Part shown: in pieces, positions 1 to 5,487 of the stretch
Numbering within the stretch: the first letter of the stretch is position 1
Layout of the letters: each line of letters starts with the position of its first letter
Assembly (NCBI GenBank): GCA_029939535.1
Contig: JAOZST010000223.1
Span: 1 to 5,487 of the forward strand
From: NBML01 sp029939535
Lineage (GTDB): Bacteria; Desulfobacterota; Desulfobacteria; Desulfobacterales; Desulfobacteraceae
DNA length: 5,487 bases
Direction of reading: 5' to 3'
Made by a program: the position numbers and the translations under genes
The notes under the pieces: generated by a model
Database searches by the model: none
The model's input: the letters and a program-made list of their open reading frames with translations, nothing else
Told to the model about the DNA's origin: nothing

Positions 1-1358
1 CGTTTGATAATTTTTTGAATGGATGCCCGTTCAAGGCCGCTGATTCGTGAGGTTTTTGAAATATTACCCCGGGTGGTTTCAAAAAGTCGGGTCAGATAAT
101 TTTTAGAAAAAATATCCAATACCTCCTTTTTTGCATCCCTGTAAAGAATGGGACCGACAATTGCGGGTGTTTCTTCAAGGTTGCCCTCCACAAGGTTGAT
201 CAGGGCAAGGTCAATGGTGTTTCCATTTGAGAAAACAGCCAGTCGCCGGACATAGTTTAACAACTCCCGAACATTTCCCGGCCAGGGCTGTCTTGCAAGA
301 TAAGCCAGGGCTACAGGATCTATTTCCATGGGTTCCATGCTCATTTCCTGGCAGGTTTTAAGAATAAATTCCCGAACCAGGACGGGAATGTCGTCTTTTC
401 TTTCCCGTAATGGAGGAACTTTTATGGAGAGCACATTGAGGCGGTAATACAGATCCTTGCGGAAGCTGTGGTCAAGGATTTTTTTCTCAAGTTCCTGGTT
501 GGTCAGTGCAATGATTCTGACATCGGTTGTTTTTGAGGTGCTGGAGCCCACAGGCTTGACCTCCTTGTCCTGCAGGAATTTAAGAAGTTTGGCCTGGATA
601 GCCGGTGTGATGTCTCCGATTTCATCAAGGATCAGGGTCCCCTTATCTGCTGCCATGAAAAATCCTTCCCGATCCCTTTGAGCCCCTGTAAAGGCTCCTT
701 TTACATGACCGAAAAGCTCACTTTCCAGAAGTTGCTCAGGGATGGCAGGGCAGTTTAATGCACGGCAGGACGCATTTTTTCTGTTTGAAAGCTTGTGAAT
801 GGCTGTGGCAATATATTCTTTTCCGCATCCGGATTCCCCGGTAATCAGGACGGTATAATCTGTTACGGCAATGGCGGTGATCTTTTCCTGGAGCTGTTTC
901 ATGACTTTGCTCTCCCAGTGAAAGGACTGATCAGCGTTCAAGGTTTTGATAATTTTCTGGAGACGCTGGTTTTCACTGGCAAGGGAATAATGATCAATCG
1001 CCCTTTCCACAGTATGGTAGAGTGTCTCCCTCTCCACAGGCTTGGTGATAAAATCCCATGCTCCCATTTTAAGGGCCTTGACAGCATTTTCAATCGTGGC
1101 ATGGCCTGTGATCATGATCCCGCAGAGGTGGGGGTTAAGTTCCAGACCTTTTACGAGCAGTTCATGCCCGGACATGCCCGGCATGCGAAGATCGGAAAGC
1201 ATGACACCGATTTTATTTTTTTCCAGGGCTGTAACAGCGCTTTCACCTGAAGATCGGCCGATGATGTCAAATTTTGTAAATTTTTTTTCCAAGACCCTGA
1301 TAATGCCTTTGAGAAAATCCTTGTCATCATCAACAACCAGTATGGAGAAGTTCTTCAT
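1..1358 (-). CDS. NtrC-family sigma54-dependent response regulator (3' end cut by window)
   Basis: This is a cytoplasmic transcription activator that, once phosphorylated, uses ATP hydrolysis to open promoters bound by sigma54 RNA polymerase. The 452 visible residues read without interruption. Receiver domain, about 4-120: acidic D10-D12, phosphoacceptor D56 (SDLRMPGMSG), T84 and K106 (KP). AAA+ domain, about 145-375: Walker A GESGCGKE at 174-181, the sigma54-contacting GAFTGA loop at 221-226, Walker B LILDEIG at 242-248, FRKDLYYRLNV at 299-309 and WPGNVREL at 359-366. The C-terminal Fis-type helix-turn-helix, from about 413 (RGNISKTSRISGLERASIQ), is nearly complete, so probably only a few to some twenty residues lie beyond the edge. 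The ATG start overlaps the stop of the histidine kinase gene and has AAGGA six bases upstream. All catalytic and phosphorylation residues are present, so it should be functional. Its neighbour is the obvious cognate kinase; target promoters are unknown. Cys at Walker A position 178 replaces the usual Thr. Confidence 0.96.
   Translation of the reverse strand, partial: MKNFSILVVDDDKDFLKGIIRVLEKKFTKFDIIGRSSGESAVTALEKNKIGVMLSDLRMPGMSGHELLVKGLELNPHLCGIMITGHATIENAVKALKMGAWDFITKPVERETLYHTVERAIDHYSLASENQRLQKIIKTLNADQSFHWESKVMKQLQEKITAIAVTDYTVLITGESGCGKEYIATAIHKLSNRKNASCRALNCPAIPEQLLESELFGHVKGAFTGAQRDREGFFMAADKGTLILDEIGDITPAIQAKLLKFLQDKEVKPVGSSTSKTTDVRIIALTNQELEKKILDHSFRKDLYYRLNVLSIKVPPLRERKDDIPVLVREFILKTCQEMSMEPMEIDPVALAYLARQPWPGNVRELLNYVRRLAVFSNGNTIDLALINLVEGNLEETPAIVGPILYRDAKKEVLDIFSKNYLTRLFETTRGNISKTSRISGLERASIQKIIK
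1355..1358 (-). other. ATGA start/stop overlap between histidine kinase and response regulator
   Basis: The TGA stop of the histidine kinase (1357-1355) shares bases with the ATG of the regulator (1358-1356). This 4-nt arrangement is typical of translationally coupled partners and suggests the two proteins are made in fixed proportion. Confidence 0.9.
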
Positions 1359-3790
1359 TCTATATCCTTAATATTTGTTCCCGGTTTGACCACGGGAAAG
1401 AAAATGTTAAAAATGGTGGTCTCATCACTTTCGACTTCAATACGGCCGCCAAGTTCATTGATAAACCCGTACACAACAGAAAGCCCCAGACCGGTTCCTT
1501 TCCCAACCTCCTTCGTGGTATAGAACGGATCAAATATCTGGGAAATAACATGATCCGGGATGCCCGGTCCATTATCTTCAATACAGAGCAGGACATGATC
1601 TTTTTTCGCCAATTGAGTGGAAATAGTGATTTTTCCTCCAAATTCCAGAAGGGCGTCAAAGGCATTGAGCCAGAGATTGGTCAGAATCTGCTCTAAAATG
1701 GCGGCATCACATTTGATGTCCGGAAGATTTTCTTTTAGATCTGATTTGACGATGATCCTCTTTGATACTGCCTGGGTTTTAAACACATCAATGATATTGG
1801 CGACGACCATGTTGATACTGCATTTTCCCGAAATTGCTTGTTTGGGTCTTGAAAGATTGAGGAGATCTTGGACAATGGTCTGGACATTTCGGGTATGTTT
1901 TAAAATGACATCAATATCGTCTAGGGTTGCAGGGTCATCCACCGCGTCTTTGACAAGATCAGTATAACACTGGATCACTCCCAGAGGATTGTTGACCTCA
2001 TGGGCGATACCGGCAGCCATTTTCCCAATGGCACTTAAGCGTTCTGTCTGTTGCATCCGTTCGATCATCTGTTTTTCCAAAGTTATATTCCGGGCAGACA
2101 GAACAATTCGCAGACTTGACTGGTCCCGCCTTGGCAATGGGTAGAGATCAATACTGAAATATCTTTCATCCGGGGTTTTTATCTCCTTGCTGATAGGGGC
2201 TTCTCCTTCGATTACCTGCTTTAAGATATTGTAAGGTTCATGGGAAGCGGTTTCCATACAAAGAAATTTTTTGAGTTCCTTTTGCTGGTTGTTTTTCTTC
2301 TTTTTTGTAAGAATACTTTTACTGGCCTTGTTTGCAATGATGATCCTGCAGTCGGAATCGATTAGCAGCAGGGGATCTGCAATCCCTTCAAAAATGGATT
2401 GCAGCATATCGTTTTGAAATCGGATATTAGAAAATGCCTGGATATTTTCAATAAGAATCCCTACCTGCTGACCCAGGGCCAGGAGGATGTCAGGGTCCAG
2501 ATCATCGGGTATCAAAGTCCTGGTCCAGAAGATACGCAGAATTCCCCAGTGACTCCCAGAGGATTTTATAGGGATATATAATTGGTTCTCCCGGATCAGG
2601 ATGTCATCTTTCCATAAGAGTTCCTTGATATCAACATCCAGGTTTGAAATTGTTGTGTCGGGTTTCCAGGAATAGGCTTTTTCCGAAGCCATTGTGCAGT
2701 GGTAAATGATCTGGTCTGCTTTAAAGCGCTTTCCCACGCTTTCAAGGACACCTGAAATTAGCTGTTGGGTATCAAGGGACCCCCCGAACCCGGAGAGCAG
2801 CTTTACGAAGAGCCGGACGTCTCCAAGGTGTTTTTTAGCTTTGAATTTGAGCTCTTTCGTCCGGTCTTCTACTTTGAGTTCAAGATTCTGGGCATAATCC
2901 TCAAGTTCATGCCGGGCATTGGAAAGGCAACCGGCCAGTTCATCAACCCCTTCGATCAGCCCTTCAATTTCTCCTTTTTGCTCTAGCCTGTCGATAATGC
3001 TCTGTTCCTGCCTGCCTGAAAATCTTGTTTTAAAGATCAATGACAGGGTATGAAGTTTTTTCATGACCAACCGGTCAAAAAAAAGGCTGATCAAGGCGGC
3101 AAAAATTAGGATTCCCAGAAAGTAGAGAGTCAGATATCGGAGGGTAACTTCTTTTACAGGCGTCTTTATCATAGCCACGGGAAATCCTGCCACCACCACA
3201 CCCCCGACATCCCCCACGATGTAATGAAACCCGTTTTTATCGCCGTAAATATCCTTGAGTTCTTTGGGGGCATCCTCAGGATCACCATGGCATTGCATGC
3301 AGGATTCACTGAACGTAACCGGCCTTGCCACCAGATGATACTCTTGATCTCCCACCATGGTGTTATCTTCCCAGGTTTTCAGGGCCTTATCCCTGTTGAA
3401 AACAGCAATAAGGTTGCGTTCAAAATTATCGGGTGTTGATTTAAGATTTCTGGGTTTAATGGAAACCCGCCTGTAATGGAAAGCAGATGTGTCGTCTACA
3501 TTAAGGTGGGCCATCACTTCTCTTGAAATATATGAGGAAGACATGGCCTTTAACACAAACCGTCCCTGGGGAAGGGTTTTGAACATTTCAGGTCTTAATA
3601 CGGTCTTGACATAGTTTTGAACAGCGTTGGACTGGGCCAGGAGCATCCTGGACCGCTGGCTGATTTCCGATTTCATGATATGGTTTAAGTGAAAGTAGAT
3701 AATAATACTGATACAGATACCTAGAGCTACCGCAAACAGCACAAGCCCTGTGATGAATTTGAATCTTAGGTTAACTATTTTTGAAGGCAT
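1355..3790 (-). CDS. Membrane sensor histidine kinase with periplasmic c-heme (DUF3365-like), GAF and PAS domains
   Basis: This is an 811-residue inner-membrane kinase predicted to phosphorylate the NtrC-type regulator encoded next. In order: TM1 about 13-33; extracytoplasmic domain 34-216 resembling DUF3365/Tll0287-like c-heme sensors, with heme attachment motif CMQCH at 164-168; TM2 about 217-238; degenerate HAMP-like linker and coiled coil about 240-320; GAF about 323-450; PAS about 458-570; HisKA with phosphoacceptor H597 in GIAHEVNNPL; HATPase with N box N705/N709, DNGPGIP at 739-745, DPFYTTKE at 754-761 and GKGTGLGL at 763-770. All catalytic boxes are intact. The H box is of the HExNNPL type common in partners of NtrC-like regulators. 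The start is ATG with GGAG eight bases upstream; an earlier ATG is out of frame. The gene follows the Ser/Thr kinase gene by 29 nt and overlaps the regulator by 4 nt. The cue, whether redox state, a heme ligand or something else, cannot be read from sequence. A lysine-rich run at 496-508 interrupts the PAS domain. Confidence 0.96.
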   Translation of the reverse strand: MPSKIVNLRFKFITGLVLFAVALGICISIIIYFHLNHIMKSEISQRSRMLLAQSNAVQNYVKTVLRPEMFKTLPQGRFVLKAMSSSYISREVMAHLNVDDTSAFHYRRVSIKPRNLKSTPDNFERNLIAVFNRDKALKTWEDNTMVGDQEYHLVARPVTFSESCMQCHGDPEDAPKELKDIYGDKNGFHYIVGDVGGVVVAGFPVAMIKTPVKEVTLRYLTLYFLGILIFAALISLFFDRLVMKKLHTLSLIFKTRFSGRQEQSIIDRLEQKGEIEGLIEGVDELAGCLSNARHELEDYAQNLELKVEDRTKELKFKAKKHLGDVRLFVKLLSGFGGSLDTQQLISGVLESVGKRFKADQIIYHCTMASEKAYSWKPDTTISNLDVDIKELLWKDDILIRENQLYIPIKSSGSHWGILRIFWTRTLIPDDLDPDILLALGQQVGILIENIQAFSNIRFQNDMLQSIFEGIADPLLLIDSDCRIIIANKASKSILTKKKKNNQQKELKKFLCMETASHEPYNILKQVIEGEAPISKEIKTPDERYFSIDLYPLPRRDQSSLRIVLSARNITLEKQMIERMQQTERLSAIGKMAAGIAHEVNNPLGVIQCYTDLVKDAVDDPATLDDIDVILKHTRNVQTIVQDLLNLSRPKQAISGKCSINMVVANIIDVFKTQAVSKRIIVKSDLKENLPDIKCDAAILEQILTNLWLNAFDALLEFGGKITISTQLAKKDHVLLCIEDNGPGIPDHVISQIFDPFYTTKEVGKGTGLGLSVVYGFINELGGRIEVESDETTIFNIFFPVVKPGTNIKDIE
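1365..1369 (-). promoter_or_regulatory. Ribosome binding site of the response regulator
   Basis: AAGGA lies six bases upstream of the regulator ATG, inside the last codons of the histidine kinase gene. It supports the chosen start and independent re-initiation alongside coupling at the ATGA overlap. Confidence 0.75.
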
Positions 3791-3796
3791 TGATTA

Positions 3797-3802
3797 TTCT
3801 CC
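3797..3802 (-). promoter_or_regulatory. Ribosome binding site of the histidine kinase
   Basis: GGAGAA sits in the 29-nt gap after the Ser/Thr kinase stop (TAA, 3822-3820), with the GGAG core eight bases before the ATG at 3790. The gap has no hairpin followed by a T run and no convincing promoter, so the gene is probably read from a promoter upstream of the window. Confidence 0.75.
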
Positions 3803-3819
3803 ATTTGGTGTTTCAATTG

Positions 3820-5487
3820 TTAAAATAGAGAATCCCTTTGTAAATTGCAAGATATCTCATGGCTCAGATCCTCCAACATATCTTCTATCCATTGATATCG
3901 TTTATTGATATCGTGAGACATCGCCTTGAGAACAACTTGTTCTATAGAAACAGGGAGGCTGGCCCGGTAATTTTTCGGAGGTGTAATCTGTTCTTTTTGC
4001 TGCAGCCATTTCTGTAGAGATTGCCTCTTTTCGGTAAAAGGCAGATGGCCGGTTATTGCCAGGTAGAGTAGAACGCCAAGGGCATAAATATCGCTTCGTG
4101 GATCTCCGCGCCTGCCCTGGATGAGTTCCGGCGCCAGGTAGAGTAAATTACCCTGGGGGCCAAGGCCGGCTGCTACAATGGGGTCCGGCTTAAGATCACT
4201 TGATGCAAGCCCCATATCGATAAGGTGAACTTTCTGTCTTTCGTCCAGCATAAGGATGTGTGGTCGCAGATCGTGGTGGACAATACCTGCCGCATGGAGG
4301 GATGATAAAAGATCACACAGCTGAGAAAAAATGGGGAGCAGCAGCTGATCGTCCAACCGTTCTTTGCTGAGAAGAGACATCAGACTTTTACCCTTAACTT
4401 CCTCCAGGATCAGTGCATTGTCTATTCGTTCCCTGACCTTGGGCAGGCAGGGGTGTGACAGAGTCTCGAACAATTGTAATTCTGTTTCAAGACAGGATTT
4501 GTACAACGGATTTTGCAGCACCTCGTCAAACCCGATTTTAATAGATACATTGTTTTCCGATTTTACGTTATATCCATGGTACAGCCAGGACATGGCGCCG
4601 GCAGCAATGGGTCGGGTAACAACATGGTCACCGATAAAGTTGGGTTGGAGGGATGATCCCTTGCGGGCTGAACGGACAAAGCTGTTCAGAGAGCCAATGG
4701 AGGCATGTAATAAATCAAGTTCATCTCCGGAACCCTGAGCATCTCTGGGTTTTTTTCTCTCTGACATAAGGGAGAGCATCACGCTGAGACGTTCAATGAC
4801 CAGATGCTGGAAGAGCAGGTTCAGCAGCCACAATAAGACAATACTTGCAATAAGGGTGATACTGAAGATGACAAGGCTTCCCTTCCATGCCTCGCGCAAA
4901 GGTGCTGAAACAGGGATTGCAACTGAGTTGATAGCTGCCAGATCTCCGGCCTGGAATCGAAACCCGCCGTCTGTGCCGTATCGATCTATCAAGGACTGTG
5001 GCGCATCTTCCACTTTGCCATGACAGCGGATACAGGGCTTGGAAAAGTAATCGGGGACCATGGAAATAAAAAAAGAGTCTCCATTTTTTTTCACAATACC
5101 CTGCCAGAAGGACCGATCGGGTTCTTCTTCAAACCAGTCCAGCATTTCTTCCTCAAAGGCGTCTGCCAGATTGAGAGGATTAAGCGGATTAAGTGAAGCC
5201 CTTCGGTATATGTAGTTGGGCATGGACTCGGCAAATCGTTTCATAATAGTGGTACTGATATAGGTGGTAGACATTGCCTCGATGATAAAGGTATCCTGAC
5301 CGTGCAGTTCATACATCTTTGGCCGTAATTCTTCTTTGACATAGGAACGGATGGCCTCTACCTCCAGCAAAATGACCTCGGACTTGTCCATGGCTTCGGC
5401 CATGAGCAGCCGGCGGGTGTTCCAGAAGGAAAGCGTTGATAACAAAAGACCGCCGCCAAGGAGAATAAGGGTTGACCAGAGTAAAAA
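3820..5487 (-). CDS. Receptor Ser/Thr kinase-like protein with periplasmic c-heme (DUF3365-like) sensor, 5' partial
   Basis: The frame is open through the right edge, and its first visible residues (FLLWSTLILLGGGLLL) form a membrane helix, so the true start lies outside. In-window numbering covers 555 residues. Order: TM1 about 1-21; extracytoplasmic domain about 22-204 with heme motif CIRCH at 152-156; TM2 about 205-227; HAMP-like linker about 228-275; Hanks-type kinase domain about 284-545, with little after it and no PASTA repeats. Kinase landmarks present: beta3 Lys K317 (SIKIG), alphaC Glu E336, catalytic HHD at 404-406, DMG at 424-426, LAPE at 451-454, SDIYALG at 465-471 and R530. Deviations: the catalytic-loop Asn is I411 (HHDLRPHI), DFG is DMG, and the glycine loop reads AAGAMS (295-300) with two of three glycines lost. 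It may therefore be a weak or pseudo-kinase. The sensor half is paralogous to that of the downstream histidine kinase, suggesting a shared stimulus. The family call is firm; activity and substrate are unknown. Confidence 0.93.
   Translation of the reverse strand, partial: FLLWSTLILLGGGLLLSTLSFWNTRRLLMAEAMDKSEVILLEVEAIRSYVKEELRPKMYELHGQDTFIIEAMSTTYISTTIMKRFAESMPNYIYRRASLNPLNPLNLADAFEEEMLDWFEEEPDRSFWQGIVKKNGDSFFISMVPDYFSKPCIRCHGKVEDAPQSLIDRYGTDGGFRFQAGDLAAINSVAIPVSAPLREAWKGSLVIFSITLIASIVLLWLLNLLFQHLVIERLSVMLSLMSERKKPRDAQGSGDELDLLHASIGSLNSFVRSARKGSSLQPNFIGDHVVTRPIAAGAMSWLYHGYNVKSENNVSIKIGFDEVLQNPLYKSCLETELQLFETLSHPCLPKVRERIDNALILEEVKGKSLMSLLSKERLDDQLLLPIFSQLCDLLSSLHAAGIVHHDLRPHILMLDERQKVHLIDMGLASSDLKPDPIVAAGLGPQGNLLYLAPELIQGRRGDPRSDIYALGVLLYLAITGHLPFTEKRQSLQKWLQQKEQITPPKNYRASLPVSIEQVVLKAMSHDINKRYQWIEDMLEDLSHEISCNLQRDSLF

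Noticed and set aside
1163..1186. Three CATGC blocks about 10 nt apart
   Set aside because: They encode the conserved receiver motif RMPGMSGH, which explains the repetition.
795..1250. Plus-strand open frames such as 795-1250, 1042-1371, 1617-1967 and 4364-4738
   Set aside because: All lie antisense to well-conserved domains of the minus-strand genes, and their translations show no recognisable domain.
3775..3804. Nine-codon minus-strand ORF starting at an ATG at 3804, before the histidine kinase
   Set aside because: It is out of frame with the kinase, has no ribosome site of its own, and its first bases are the Shine-Dalgarno of the kinase gene.
3791..3819. Possible terminator or promoter in the gap between the two kinase genes
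   Set aside because: It is only 29 nt, with no stem-loop plus T run and no clear -10/-35 or -12/-24 elements.
3891..3913. Direct repeat ATTGATATCG twice, 13 nt apart
   Set aside because: It lies within the kinase C-terminal coding region (DINKRYQW), has only two copies and no symmetry of an operator; chance is sufficient.
5443..5445. TTG as start codon of the Ser/Thr kinase-like gene
   Set aside because: The frame continues open to the window edge and the upstream residues complete a membrane helix, so the TTG is an internal Leu codon and the gene is 5' truncated.

Overview
All coding sequence in this window lies on the minus strand. Three genes are packed head to tail and read from the right edge to the left. 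The product order is a receptor-type Ser/Thr kinase (5' end cut by the window), a hybrid-input sensor histidine kinase (complete), and an NtrC-type sigma54-dependent response regulator (last few codons cut). The gap between the first two genes is 29 nt, and the second and third overlap by 4 nt (ATGA), so this looks like one operon. No gene-free stretch exceeds 30 nt, and I see no RNA genes, mobile elements, CRISPR arrays or terminators.

The two kinases share the same N-terminal half. Each has a transmembrane helix, an extracytoplasmic domain of about 180 residues with one CxxCH heme c motif, a second transmembrane helix and a HAMP-like linker. The extracytoplasmic domain resembles the DUF3365/Tll0287-like c-type heme family. 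Conserved blocks outside the heme motif align without gaps, so the sensors are clearly paralogous. After the linker they diverge. One ends in a Hanks-type Ser/Thr kinase domain, and the other in GAF, PAS, HisKA and HATPase domains. The response regulator downstream has an intact receiver, an AAA+ domain with GAFTGA, and a Fis-type helix-turn-helix.

Inferred working model: two membrane heme sensors read a related redox or ligand cue outside the cytoplasmic membrane. The histidine kinase passes it to the sigma54 activator by His-Asp phosphotransfer. The Ser/Thr kinase-like protein gives a parallel or modulating output. Its active site is degenerate: the catalytic-loop Asn is Ile, DFG is DMG and the glycine loop is weak. 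It may therefore be a weak kinase, or a pseudokinase that tunes the partner.

The organism is probably an anaerobic, cytochrome-rich Gram-negative bacterium, most plausibly from Desulfobacterota (Desulfobacterales-like). This rests on the combination of periplasmic c-heme sensors, NtrB/NtrC-like kinase-regulator pairing, a Hanks kinase and moderate base composition. It is a judgement from gene content, not from a marker gene.
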